Shown: positions 16,731-24,885 of the stretch, one piece after another
Position numbering within the stretch: position 1 is the stretch's first letter
Layout of the letters: every line of letters starts with the position of its first letter
Assembly: GCA_049303315.1 (NCBI GenBank)
Contig: JBAQMZ010000015.1
Location: forward strand, 1 to 64,000
Reading direction: 5' to 3'
DNA from: Methanoperedens sp049303315
Lineage (GTDB): Archaea > Halobacteriota > Methanosarcinia > Methanosarcinales > Methanoperedenaceae
Length of the DNA: 64,000 nucleotides
Position numbers and translations under genes: made by a program
Notes under the pieces: generated by a model
The model's input: the letters and a program-made list of their open reading frames with translations, nothing else
What the model was told of the DNA's origin: nothing
Databases searched by the model: none

Positions 16731-17642
16731 ATGCCTGAAAATAGAGATAAAAAAATCAACTTCTTCATCACCTCATCTCTTTTCCCTTCGCTCTCGATTA
16801 CAGGAAGCTCCTGCACCCTCATGTGCCAGCACTGTAAAGGCAAATTGCTCGAAGCCCTTATTCCTGCAAAGACCTGCGAAGAACTTGAAAAGAAAGCCCT
16901 GGCGCTTTATAGAAAAGGGGCAAAAGGCATACTCCTGACAGGCGGCTGCGATGAACGGGGACGCGTGCCGATTAACAGTTTAATCCCTGCAATAAAAAAG
17001 CTCAAGGAAAAAACAGATTTGATTCTTATCGCGCACACAGGTTTTATTTCAAGCTATGAGGCTGCCCTGCTAAAAGATTCGGGGCTTGACGGCATTGGTT
17101 TTGACGTAATAGGCGATATGACCACGGTAAGGGATGTTTACGGTCTTGATGTTTCGGAAAAGGAATACACGGACAGCCTCCGCGCTATAGAAGATTCTGG
17201 TCTCATAGTATTCCCCCATGTGTGTGTGGGATTGCACTTTGGCGAATTGAGAGGGGAATACCGCGCCCTTGAACTCATAAGTTCAATCAATCCGACTACG
17301 ATAATAATAACCGGATTGATGCCTGTTGCCAGCACTTCCATGGCGCATATCAAGCCCAAGCCTTCAGATTTTGAAAAAGTTATAAAAAAGGCAAAGGAAA
17401 TGTTCCCCGAAACGCCGGTTGTACTTGGGTGCGCCCACTCAAGCGGGAAAGACCGGGATGAAATAGAAAAAATCGCGCTTAGGGGCGGCGTGAGCGGCAT
17501 TGCGGCGCCGACTATGCAAACGATTAGTTTTGCAAAAGAAAATGGTTATGAAATAAACTATTATGGTATGTGCTGCGGGCTTGTGCCGGATGAAAAAACG
17601 AGGGTAGAGATGCCTTCGAAATGGAATAACCAGGAACTTTGA
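16731..17642 (+). CDS. Radical SAM protein, COG1856-like (biotin/lipoate synthase relative)
   Basis: 303 residues. The cluster motif CTLMCQHC (C28, C32, C35, CX3CX2C) stands in the short N-terminal region after GSS, followed by the (beta-alpha)6 barrel with LLTGGCDERG as the SAM-binding GGE-like motif. It belongs to the archaeal group annotated as uncharacterised biotin-synthase homologues. A member of this group works in the two-protein archaeal lipoyl synthase (LipS type), so lipoate synthesis is one possibility; the second subunit is not seen here. Confidence 0.8.
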   Translation: MPENRDKKINFFITSSLFPSLSITGSSCTLMCQHCKGKLLEALIPAKTCEELEKKALALYRKGAKGILLTGGCDERGRVPINSLIPAIKKLKEKTDLILIAHTGFISSYEAALLKDSGLDGIGFDVIGDMTTVRDVYGLDVSEKEYTDSLRAIEDSGLIVFPHVCVGLHFGELRGEYRALELISSINPTTIIITGLMPVASTSMAHIKPKPSDFEKVIKKAKEMFPETPVVLGCAHSSGKDRDEIEKIALRGGVSGIAAPTMQTISFAKENGYEINYYGMCCGLVPDEKTRVEMPSKWNNQEL

Positions 17643-17644
17643 TT

Positions 17645-18049
17645 TTATTCCCTTGCTGCTTCCCTTACAATATCACTTACACACAATATACCAATCGGCT
17701 TTTGTGATATTCCCATTCCTCTCTCTGAAAGAATAAGTAATCTATGCACATGCTTCCTCTTCATTATATTTGCAGCTTCCATTAGTGTAGATGTAGGTTC
17801 GACTGTTTCGAGGTTAGGGGTCATAATAGATTCTGCAGTCATATTTTCCCAGTCTTTTATTCCTATTATTTTAAGTATATCCATGTCAGATATCACACCA
17901 AGAGCTTTACCGTCATCCCCTATGACAGCAACCCCTGAAATATCCTTTTTACTCAGTAACTTAGTAATCTGCTTGACATTATCATTTATCGATACTGTTA
18001 CTACACCTCTTGTCATTATATCTCTTAATAATTTATTTTCAAATCTCAA
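17645..18049 (-). CDS. Two-CBS-domain protein
   Basis: 134 residues made of a CBS pair (Bateman module): LLRDIMTRGVVTVSINDN begins CBS1 and MTAESIMTPNLETVEPTSTL begins CBS2. No further domain. Stand-alone CBS pairs usually bind adenine nucleotides and modulate a partner; no partner is coded alongside. It converges with the radical SAM gene at two bases' distance. Confidence 0.88.
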   Translation of the reverse strand: MRFENKLLRDIMTRGVVTVSINDNVKQITKLLSKKDISGVAVIGDDGKALGVISDMDILKIIGIKDWENMTAESIMTPNLETVEPTSTLMEAANIMKRKHVHRLLILSERGMGISQKPIGILCVSDIVREAARE

Positions 18050-18119
18050 AATGTATCCCTCGCCTTATCATAAATATTAGTATTCATGTGCTAAATAATT
18101 AACCTGATAAGGATGGATA

Positions 18120-19394
18120 CTATTTCTTTACCTTCATTAGCTCGTCCAGCAGTTCCTTTGCCCGGTCTGCCCTGACTTTCCTTTCTTTGACCATGATTTC
18201 GGCAATCTTATCCACCAGCTCGCCGGTCGCACCTGCCTGTATCGCAACGTTCCTTGAGTGAAGCCCCATGTGCCCCCTCTGGATTCCTTCGGTGGCAAGC
18301 GCCCTCAGTGCTGCGAAATTCTGCGCCAGTCCCAGCGCTGCAAATACCTCACCCATCTCTGTCGCGGTCTTGACACCCAGAATCTTTACTGCCGAGCGCG
18401 CAATCGGGTTTGTCTTCGTGGCGCCGCCCACAAGACCTACCGCCATGGGCATTTCAATTGTTGCTATGAGGTCTCCATTTGCATTTTTCTCGTAGCACGA
18501 AAGCGGCCTGTATACGCCGCTTCTGGCCGCATAGACATGCGCTCCAGCCTCTATTGCCCTGGTATCGTTACCTGTAGCCAGCACAGCCGCGCTCACCCCG
18601 TTCATTATGCCCTTGTTATGCGTTGCCGCCCTGTAAGGGTCTCCCGCAGCAAAGTGATAGGCTGCCAAGATGCCGTCCACAGTTTCTTCGCCGCCGATAG
18701 CCTCCTTTGTGAATACCGCTTTTGCTCTCATGATGCGCTTGTCCGCAAAATTCGATATGATTCGAAGGTACACCCTTCCGCCAGTCAGCTCCTCGATATA
18801 CGGGGCCACCGTTTCCGCCATGGTATTTACAGCATTGGCGCCCATGGCGTCCCTGCAATCCACAATCAGGTGGGTGATGACCATTTTGCCGCCCGGCGTG
18901 TCTATCACCCTGACCTCCACATCCTTTGCCCCGCCTCCGAACTTGACAAGTACAGGGTCAACTTCGTTGGCGCGCCTTATAATCTCGTCTTTTTTCTCAA
19001 GTATATTCATCCTGGCGCCGTTGGGGTCTGCAATCCCCGCAGCCTGAATCTGTCCTATCATCACAGGGCCGGTACTGCTCGTGGTAAAACCACCGCCTTC
19101 CCTTGCCATCTTGGCAGAGTTGCTGGCTGCAGCTATCACCGAGGGTTCTTCTATCGCCATGGGGATAAGATAATCCCTGCCGTTAATCAAGAAATTGACC
19201 GCCACGCCCATGGGTACTTCCATGACCCCTATGAGGTTCTCTACCATGCGGTCTGCAGCTTCAAGTGAGAGAGCGCCGGTAGCGCTGATGCACGAAGCCT
19301 CTTCATCTGTAAGACCTGAAAATTCGGATACTATTTTTAGCCTGTCCTTCGGGCTTAATTTATAAAAACCTGAAAGCTTTGATGTTTTTGCCAT
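18120..19394 (-). CDS. hmgA: HMG-CoA reductase, class II type
   Basis: 424 residues. The ENLIGVMEVPMGVA block (E53 catalytic), the ATHNKGIMNG lysine, the GNDTRAIEAGAH aspartate and the C-terminal MGLHSRN histidine are all present. The short N-terminus, KLSGFYKLSPKDRLKIV and the C-terminal flap place it with class II enzymes (Pseudomonas mevalonii, Archaeoglobus) rather than the class I enzyme usual in Methanosarcina. In archaea it makes mevalonate for isoprenoid lipids. I start at the ATG 19394, because GGTGA (within the upstream GTGGTGA) is its ribosome site. Confidence 0.93.
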   Translation of the reverse strand: MAKTSKLSGFYKLSPKDRLKIVSEFSGLTDEEASCISATGALSLEAADRMVENLIGVMEVPMGVAVNFLINGRDYLIPMAIEEPSVIAAASNSAKMAREGGGFTTSSTGPVMIGQIQAAGIADPNGARMNILEKKDEIIRRANEVDPVLVKFGGGAKDVEVRVIDTPGGKMVITHLIVDCRDAMGANAVNTMAETVAPYIEELTGGRVYLRIISNFADKRIMRAKAVFTKEAIGGEETVDGILAAYHFAAGDPYRAATHNKGIMNGVSAAVLATGNDTRAIEAGAHVYAARSGVYRPLSCYEKNANGDLIATIEMPMAVGLVGGATKTNPIARSAVKILGVKTATEMGEVFAALGLAQNFAALRALATEGIQRGHMGLHSRNVAIQAGATGELVDKIAEIMVKERKVRADRAKELLDELMKVKK

Positions 19395-19434
19395 GAGTAT
19401 ATTCACCACGCGAGGATTTTAGATGGCAGGAGGG

Positions 19435-19442
19435 TATAAATA
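19435..19442. promoter_or_regulatory. TATA element between hmgA and the eL39 operon
   Basis: TATAAATA is palindrome-like enough to serve either strand. For hmgA it would place the transcription start near 19412, giving a short leader with the GGTGA site; for the ribosomal operon it would give a leader of about 55 bases. Confidence 0.45.
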
Positions 19443-19482
19443 GATTATCGCCAAAAGCTTTATCAACAAATCAATACCTTAT

Positions 19483-19506
19483 GGATAATCCCATTTAAGA
19501 TTATCC
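19483..19506 (+). promoter_or_regulatory. Perfect inverted repeat in the leader of the eL39 operon
   Basis: GGATAATC (19483-19490) and GATTATCC (19499-19506) form perfect 8-base arms around CCATTTAA, ending one base before the GGTGA ribosome site of eL39. In RNA it would be a stem-loop next to the ribosome site; in DNA a dyad operator. Either suits control of a ribosomal-protein operon. Confidence 0.5.
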
Positions 19507-19518
19507 GGTGAATTTTTT

Positions 19519-19671
19519 ATGACTCAAAAGACAAAAGGAAAGAAGAAACGGCTGGCAAAAGCGCAGAACCAGAACCAGCGCGTTCCCGCATGGGTTATCG
19601 TGAAAACACAAAGAAATGTTATGACCCATCCGAAGAGACGCCACTGGAGACGCAGCACGCTGGATGTTTAG
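19519..19671 (+). CDS. rpl39e: Large ribosomal subunit protein eL39
   Basis: 50 residues starting MTQKTKGKKKRLAKAQNQNQ and ending RRHWRRSTLDV, the diagnostic eL39 sequence, very rich in K, R and Q. It lines the peptide exit tunnel. GGTGA precedes the ATG by 7 bases. The operon eL39-eL31-aIF6 is conserved across euryarchaea. Confidence 0.96.
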   Translation: MTQKTKGKKKRLAKAQNQNQRVPAWVIVKTQRNVMTHPKRRHWRRSTLDV

Positions 19672-19680
19672 GTGATTAAT

Positions 19681-19944
19681 ATGGCAGACATTGAAAGAAT
19701 ATATACGATTCCACTTTCAGATGCAAGGAAAGTCCCGCGCTGGAAGAGAGCAGAAAGCGCAGCAAGAAAAGTAAGGGCATATCTTGCAAAGCACCTGAAG
19801 ACTGATTTGAAAGAAGTTAAGATAGATAAGACCATTAATGAGAAACTCTGGGAGAGAGGCTCCATGAAACCGCCATTGAAAGTAAGGGTAAGGGCTGTAA
19901 AATTCGAGGCGGGCGGCGTGCAGGCTGAACTCGCCCAGGAATAA
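19681..19944 (+). CDS. rpl31e: Large ribosomal subunit protein eL31
   Basis: 87 residues, MADIERIYTIPLSDARKVPR onwards, a full-length archaeal eL31. GGTGAT at 19671-19676 overlaps the eL39 stop and fixes the ATG at 19681; the GTG at 19672 is part of that ribosome site. The protein sits near the exit tunnel. Confidence 0.96.
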   Translation: MADIERIYTIPLSDARKVPRWKRAESAARKVRAYLAKHLKTDLKEVKIDKTINEKLWERGSMKPPLKVRVRAVKFEAGGVQAELAQE

Positions 19945-19971
19945 CTTTTTTGGGGGTAAAAAGGGGCAGAT

Positions 19972-20631
19972 TTGAAACGTAAGTTAAATATTTCAGGGAG
20001 CCCCGTACTTGGCGTTTTTGCTGCTTGTACGGATGAGCTTGTTTTTGTTCCAGGCAATACATCGCCTGAGACCATCAAAGATATAGAAGAATCACTTGGT
20101 GTAGTTGCCGTCAGTTCTTCCGTGGGAGGAAGTTCGATTGTTGGCTCGCTTCTGCGGGGAAACAGCCGCAGTGTCGTGGTAGCGGGTCTCATCTATGATA
20201 AAGAATTGCGTGTACTCAGGAAACACACGAAAGCCGCAAAATTGACGGGTGAATTAAATGCCGCAGGAAATCTCATACTTGCCAACGATACCGCTGCGAT
20301 TGTGCATCCCGACCTCAGCGATAAATCCGTCGGGGTAATTAAGAAGGCTCTTGGCGTGGATGTTAAACGCGGTACTATCGGAGGGTTAAAGACTGTGGGT
20401 ATGGCAGGCATTGCAACCAACAAAGGAGTGCTTGTGCATCCAAAATCAACCCCTTCGGAAATTGGGGTAATTGAAGAACTGTTCAATCTCCCGGTGGATA
20501 TCGGGACTGTTAATTTTGGTTCACCGCTTGTGGGTTCGGGAATTCTTGCCAACAGCAAAGGATATGTCGTGGGTGAAGATACTACCGGGCCTGAGATCAG
20601 CCGGATTGAAGATACCCTGGGTTATCTGTAA
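19972..20631 (+). CDS. eif6: Translation initiation factor aIF6
   Basis: 219 residues forming the five-fold pseudo-repeat typical of IF6 (each with G.L......G..V.P......I). It begins at a TTG; MKRKLNISGSPVLGVF aligns with the usual N-terminus and GGGG stands 6 bases upstream, so the rare start is credible. It binds the large subunit and blocks premature joining. In many archaea the operon goes on with rpl18a/LX, pfdA and ftsY; here it stops at aIF6. Confidence 0.95.
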   Translation: MKRKLNISGSPVLGVFAACTDELVFVPGNTSPETIKDIEESLGVVAVSSSVGGSSIVGSLLRGNSRSVVVAGLIYDKELRVLRKHTKAAKLTGELNAAGNLILANDTAAIVHPDLSDKSVGVIKKALGVDVKRGTIGGLKTVGMAGIATNKGVLVHPKSTPSEIGVIEELFNLPVDIGTVNFGSPLVGSGILANSKGYVVGEDTTGPEISRIEDTLGYL

Positions 20632-20804
20632 ATCTTTTCTGTCAGGGTTTTGACTGGTAAATAGTTCATCAGACCGAAACTTTTAAATACGTTTAGTCAT
20701 TATTATAATCATGAGCGGGCATTGCTTTTTTAACTCCCACACCCTATCAAGCCTGCTCTTTCCAATCATAAAATCTTTATGCAATAACTTTTATTGAGTT
20801 GGAT

Positions 20805-21797
20805 ATGGCTTTAACATATTCGCAGGCTGGCGTTGATATTGAAAGGGAGAACAGGGCAATAGCAGCCCTTGCAAAACAACTTGTTTATAAACGAAAGGGA
20901 CTGGGAGCGCCCCTGACAGATGTGGGTCATTATGCAGGTTTAATAGATTTCGGGGAGTATGCCCTCGCGCTTACCACAGATGGCGTGGGTTCGAAAGTCC
21001 TAATTGCAAACGAGATGAAGAGATGGAATACCATAGGTATCGACTGCATTGCCATGAATGTGAATGACCTCCTGGCAATGGGCATCGAGCCTCTTGCATT
21101 CGTGGATTATATCGCCATCCAGGAACCCAATAATGAAATCATGAAGCAGATAGGGGAAGGGCTCGCAAAAGGCGCCGAGATTTCCCGGATGACAATAGTG
21201 GGAGGAGAAACTGCGACTCTTCCGGATATCATAAATGGTTTTGACCTTGCGGGCACGTGTCTTGGCATGGTGAAGAAGGGCAGCATTATTACAGGTGAGC
21301 GCATTGAAATCGGGGATGCCATTATCGGGCTTCCCTCAAACGGCGTGCACAGCAATGGTTATTCCCTTGTCCGCAGGATTATAAAAGACTCGGGCTACTC
21401 TTACCATGACCCTTTCCCGTATAATAAAGAGACCACCATCGGCGATGAGCTGCTAATCCCGACAAGGATTTACATGGAAATCCTGGATGCTGCAAAAAAA
21501 TTCGATATTCACGGGCTGGCGCACATAACCGGCAGCGGGCTCATGAAACTACACCGCATCACAAAACTCGGGTTTGATATTTCCGACCCGCTTCCGCCGC
21601 AGCCCGTATTCAGGTTCCTGCAGGAGGAAGGGGATGTAGAAGATGTTGAGATGTACAAGACATTCAATATGGGAATGGGTTTTGTAGTGGTAGTACCTCA
21701 AAGTGAAGCAGAGGAAGCTTCAAAGATGATTGGGGGTAAGATTGTTGGGGAGATTGTGGATGAGGGGATCTTTGTTAAAGGAATGGAAATAAAATAA
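20805..21797 (+). CDS. purM: Phosphoribosylformylglycinamidine cyclo-ligase
   Basis: 330 residues. MALTYSQAGVDIERENRAIA, the GLIDFGEYALALTTDGVGSK ATP-binding block, DCIAMNVNDLLAMG and GLPSNGVHSNGYSLVR are PurM signatures. It closes the imidazole ring to give AIR in purine synthesis. The ATG at 20805 is preferred to the TTG six bases earlier; the weak upstream region suggests a short or absent leader. No other pur gene is adjacent. Confidence 0.95.
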   Translation: MALTYSQAGVDIERENRAIAALAKQLVYKRKGLGAPLTDVGHYAGLIDFGEYALALTTDGVGSKVLIANEMKRWNTIGIDCIAMNVNDLLAMGIEPLAFVDYIAIQEPNNEIMKQIGEGLAKGAEISRMTIVGGETATLPDIINGFDLAGTCLGMVKKGSIITGERIEIGDAIIGLPSNGVHSNGYSLVRRIIKDSGYSYHDPFPYNKETTIGDELLIPTRIYMEILDAAKKFDIHGLAHITGSGLMKLHRITKLGFDISDPLPPQPVFRFLQEEGDVEDVEMYKTFNMGMGFVVVVPQSEAEEASKMIGGKIVGEIVDEGIFVKGMEIK

Positions 21798-21853
21798 GAA
21801 AATCGAAAAAGCCAATCCTTAAATAAGAACAAAGCAGACAATTATTGATAATT

Positions 21854-22264
21854 ATGGCGGATGAATTGTTGGAGTTATTAAACAAAGCGATTGCAAGGGA
21901 AATCGGTGTTAGTGTACAGTATATGTGGCAGCATGTTATGGCATTGGGCATGAAAAGCCCTGAGATAAAAGATGTTTTCGAAGATATTGCCATAGAAGAG
22001 ATGAAACATGCCGAGAAGATTGCTGAACGCCTTTTCTATCTTGGCGGGATTCCTACAACCAAACCAACGCCGATTAAGGTGGGCGATTCCCTGAAAGAGA
22101 TGATTGAGAACGACCTCCAGGCAGAGAACGAGGCTATCGGGATGTACAAAGAAATAATAGATAAGGCATCCGAAAAAGAGGACTCGACCACACGGTTGTT
22201 GTTTGAGGAGATTTTAACGGCTGAGGAAGAACACAAACATACGTTCACGATCCTCTTGAAATAA
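21854..22264 (+). CDS. Ferritin-like diiron protein (bacterioferritin-like)
   Basis: 136 residues in a four-helix bundle pattern. Metal ligands are visible as E-x-x-H pairs: EEMKHAE in helix 2 and EEEHKH in helix 4, with glutamates in helices 1 and 3 (LLNKAIAREIGVSVQYMWQH and NDLQAENEAIG). It resembles archaeal bacterioferritin-like or DPS-like proteins that store iron or remove peroxide. ATG chosen at 21854; the upstream TTG has no ribosome site. Confidence 0.82.
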   Translation: MADELLELLNKAIAREIGVSVQYMWQHVMALGMKSPEIKDVFEDIAIEEMKHAEKIAERLFYLGGIPTTKPTPIKVGDSLKEMIENDLQAENEAIGMYKEIIDKASEKEDSTTRLLFEEILTAEEEHKHTFTILLK

Positions 22265-22599
22265 TAGCTGTTTGACGTACCAACTGAAAACGTATTTTTA
22301 TTTTGTTTTACATTTCATCCTGCATTTTATATCATTATTATTCAACCCCTTTATTTCTTCTGGAAAAATTAAATTATGGTTGTTATAATAATCATGGAAA
22401 CTAAAGAATGATCTCGTTCGTCACCATTCGATTTAATTTTTCAAGTTCATGAATATTTAATTTTTTCCCCCTTATTTTTAGTCTGTAGTTGTATCTTTGA
22501 AAAGATAACCTCGGTTTCCTATGGAAACTTTTATTAAGTCATTCTTTGACCCTTTTCCACAGAAATGCTTACATCTTTTAGGATTATTGTATATTCATC
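22265..22599. other. AT-rich gap before larE
   Basis: 335 bases, strongly AT-rich, with several TTTTATT-like boxes that could be promoters for larE. I see no protein-coding frame longer than about 25 residues, no tRNA and no clear repeat. Confidence 0.5.
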
Positions 22600-23406
22600 A
22601 TGTCCACTGATGATAAAATGCATTCTATTATAAGTGACCTGCAAAAGAGGGATAGCGTTCTCGTGGCCCTTTCGGGTGGCGTGGACAGCTCCGTGCTTGC
22701 CGCGCTGGCATACAGGGCTCTCGGGGAGAGGGCAATTGCCGTTACTGCGGACTCCCAGACTTTTGCTCCCGGTGAGCTTGAATGCGCAAAAGAAGTTGCC
22801 AGGGAAATAGGGATCCGGCACATTGTAATATCGTATGATGAACTCGGTGAGCCCGGATTTGCAAAGAACCCTGTTGATAGATGCTATCACTGCAAAAAAG
22901 GGCTAATACGCGAATTAAAGAAACTTGCCGCTATACATGGTATGGAGACAATTGTCGAGGGAACAAACATCCAAGACCTGAAAAACCACAGGCCTGGTCA
23001 CAGGGCAGTAGTCGAGGAAGGGATATACAATCCATTTGTTGAATTTAAAGTCACCAAGGAAGAAATCCGGGAAATGGCGCGTAAACTTGACCTATCTGTT
23101 GCTGATAAACCCTCTATGGCATGTCTTTCCTCGCGTTTTCCATACGGGCAGGCAATCACCGCTGAGGCGCTCAGGCGCGTGGGTGAGGCTGAGAGTTATC
23201 TTAAAAAAGCCGGGTTTAATGTGGTGAGGGTGCGCGACCATGCCGGAATAGCGCGCATTGAGATCATGCCTTCCGAGATGACACGTTTTCTGCAAATGCG
23301 TGAGGATGTTGTATCGGAATTTAAAATGCTCGGGTTTTCTTATGTTACAATCGATCTTATGGGTTTCAGGAGCGGGAGCATGGATGAGATATTTGCAAAC
23401 AGATGA
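22600..23406 (+). CDS. larE: ATP-dependent sulfur transferase LarE
   Basis: 268 residues. PP-loop SGGVDS (25-30), VTADSQTFAPGELE, GTNIQDLKNHRPG and KPSMACLSSRFPYG identify LarE of the adenine nucleotide alpha-hydrolase family. C175 corresponds to the cysteine that the Lactobacillus enzyme sacrifices for sulfur. Two more cysteines, C95 and C98 (CYHC), suggest the three-cysteine 4Fe-4S-dependent form known from other species, which can turn over. LarE builds the nickel-pincer cofactor of lactate racemase family enzymes; larB and larC are not in this window. Confidence 0.88.
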   Translation: MSTDDKMHSIISDLQKRDSVLVALSGGVDSSVLAALAYRALGERAIAVTADSQTFAPGELECAKEVAREIGIRHIVISYDELGEPGFAKNPVDRCYHCKKGLIRELKKLAAIHGMETIVEGTNIQDLKNHRPGHRAVVEEGIYNPFVEFKVTKEEIREMARKLDLSVADKPSMACLSSRFPYGQAITAEALRRVGEAESYLKKAGFNVVRVRDHAGIARIEIMPSEMTRFLQMREDVVSEFKMLGFSYVTIDLMGFRSGSMDEIFANR

Positions 23407-23412
23407 ACCGGC

Positions 23413-23568
23413 CTAAACTTTCTCAACATTGGCTGATTGGCACGATGGGCATCTCATCTTTTTTCCAATCCCGCGGAATTTAGAATTACAATCCAGGCAC
23501 TTAAATTGGATTGTGATCAAATCTCCTTCCTCTATGTCCATACTGATTGGTGATTCTGCTGAGCACAT
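23413..23568 (-). CDS. Small zinc-ribbon protein downstream of nifB
   Basis: 51 residues, starting MCSAESPISMDIEEGDLI, with two CXXC pairs (C24-x2-C27 in FKCLDCNSKF and C40-x2-C43 in RCPSCQ) that make a rubredoxin-like or zinc ribbon fold. A perfect GGAGGT precedes the ATG by 7 bases, and it lies 24 bases behind nifB on the same strand, so it is probably co-transcribed. No known function; a helper of the NifB cluster or a general zinc ribbon are both possible. Confidence 0.78.
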   Translation of the reverse strand: MCSAESPISMDIEEGDLITIQFKCLDCNSKFRGIGKKMRCPSCQSANVEKV

Positions 23569-23592
23569 ATTGTTACCTCCTTTTATACGCGT

Positions 23593-24483
23593 TTATGCAT
23601 GATAGTATTCACCTGTAGTTCTTGCCTGCACCGGAGAACCGCAGGGCTCGAATCCCGGCACCCCTATCGCATCCGCGCGGCACTGCCTGCACAGTCTGAA
23701 CTGGGGCAGGAACTCTTCTGCTATCGTCCTTGCCATGTTGAGTTCATCGCATTCCGGCGCTCTTTCTTTCTCAAACTTGTTAAGCGGTATCAATGGAATA
23801 ATGTTCATGAGTATGGCGCCGTTCCCGGCAGACCTTCTGGCTATTTCCTTTACCTGCTCAAAGTTGACCTCCGGAATGAGCACCGTGTTTACTTTTACAT
23901 TCAGCCCTGCTTCGCTTGCTTTCTTTACCCCCAGGAACTGGTTCTCAATAAGCAGTTTTGCGCCTTCAACACCTTTATAGGTCTTATCGTGATACCTGAC
24001 AAAAGAGTATATCTTCGCCCCGACTTCCGGGTCAACTGCGTTGATGGTAACCGTGACGCTTGTGACTCCCACTTCGACGAGCTTATCCACTTTTTCAGCA
24101 AGTAAAAGACCGTTGCTTGCAACGCATTTTATTAGCTCAGGATATTTCTCATGGACAAGTTGCAGGGTCTCGAATGTCTCTTCGTTTGCAAGCGATTCCC
24201 CGGGTCCTGCGATGCCAACGACGCGAAGGTTTGGCATCTCTTTTATGTACTTATCAACCCTGATTAGCGCTTCCTGCGGATTGAGAATGGCACCCGCTAC
24301 ACCCGGCCTGTGCTCGCATTTGTCCAGTTTCCTTATGCAGTAGTTGCACTGGATATTACAGCGCGGCGCCACAGGTAAGTGAATCCTGGCTGTCGTAAAA
24401 TGCGCTTTTTCGTTGTAACACGGGTGCACACTCGTAAGATGTGCAAATTTTGACCCGATGTTGCCCCAGCGTTCCTGTTTCAT
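23593..24483 (-). CDS. nifB: Nitrogenase cofactor biosynthesis radical SAM protein NifB
   Basis: 296 residues. The cluster motif CNIQCNYC (C42, C46, C49) sits in the NifB context APRCNIQCNYCIRK...RPGV; HPCYN (C22) and the terminal CRQCRADAIG supply ligands of the K1/K2 clusters. It lacks the NifX-like C-terminal domain, as in other archaea. NifB makes the 8Fe-9S-C core of FeMo-co. No other nif gene is near, so the enzyme may serve a nitrogenase encoded elsewhere. Confidence 0.93.
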   Translation of the reverse strand: MKQERWGNIGSKFAHLTSVHPCYNEKAHFTTARIHLPVAPRCNIQCNYCIRKLDKCEHRPGVAGAILNPQEALIRVDKYIKEMPNLRVVGIAGPGESLANEETFETLQLVHEKYPELIKCVASNGLLLAEKVDKLVEVGVTSVTVTINAVDPEVGAKIYSFVRYHDKTYKGVEGAKLLIENQFLGVKKASEAGLNVKVNTVLIPEVNFEQVKEIARRSAGNGAILMNIIPLIPLNKFEKERAPECDELNMARTIAEEFLPQFRLCRQCRADAIGVPGFEPCGSPVQARTTGEYYHA

Positions 24484-24627
24484 ATTCGACTCGTTTTATT
24501 CGTAATTATACGAATTAATAATTGGGTTCAATACTATTTAGGTATTTTCCCAATTGTTCCCCTACAAATTCTTCGTTAATAAATCTACCGAAGCTTCGAG
24601 GTTCTTTAAGTGACGGCAACTCTTCAG

Positions 24628-24783
24628 TTACATTTTTTCAAACATATCCTTGCCCACGCCGCATTGGGGACATACCCAGTCGTCCGGCAGGTCTTCAAAT
24701 GCTGTCCCGGGTTTAATCCTTGGAGTGTCCCCGACTTCGGGGTCATAGATATAACCACAAACAGTACAGCGATATTTTATCAT
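24628..24783 (-). CDS. Rubredoxin
   Basis: 51 residues, MIKYRCTVCGYIYDPEVGDT to the end, with both CXXC knuckles (CTVCG and CPQCG), the GYIYDP and DDWVCP motifs, and the usual length. GAGGTGA precedes the ATG. It lies divergent from the flavodiiron protein gene. Rubredoxin is a classical electron donor to flavodiiron proteins, so the two likely act together against oxygen or NO, though FprA may also take electrons from F420H2. Confidence 0.95.
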   Translation of the reverse strand: MIKYRCTVCGYIYDPEVGDTPRIKPGTAFEDLPDDWVCPQCGVGKDMFEKM

Positions 24784-24847
24784 ATTTCACCTCGTTTTAA
24801 TAAAGTCCTTAAAGTAAAAGTCATACTCACACACCTACCAAAAACTA

Positions 24848-24864
24848 TTATCTCATTGAGATAA
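24848..24864. promoter_or_regulatory. Perfect dyad between rubredoxin and fprA
   Basis: TTATCTCA-T-TGAGATAA, perfect 8-base arms about one point, 22 bases before the fprA start and within the divergent promoter region. It is a likely operator for a redox or stress regulator. Confidence 0.5.
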
Positions 24865-24885
24865 ATAACTATCGTGGGAATGAAT

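Noticed and set aside
18258..19268. 336-codon open frame on the plus strand opposite hmgA
   Set aside because: It is antisense to every catalytic motif of HMG-CoA reductase and is rich in C, H and R as shadow frames are.
23640..23670. A tRNA-like T-arm string (GGCTCGAATCCCGGCAC)
   Set aside because: It lies inside nifB and encodes its conserved C-terminal GVPGFEPCGS; no acceptor or anticodon arms fit around it.
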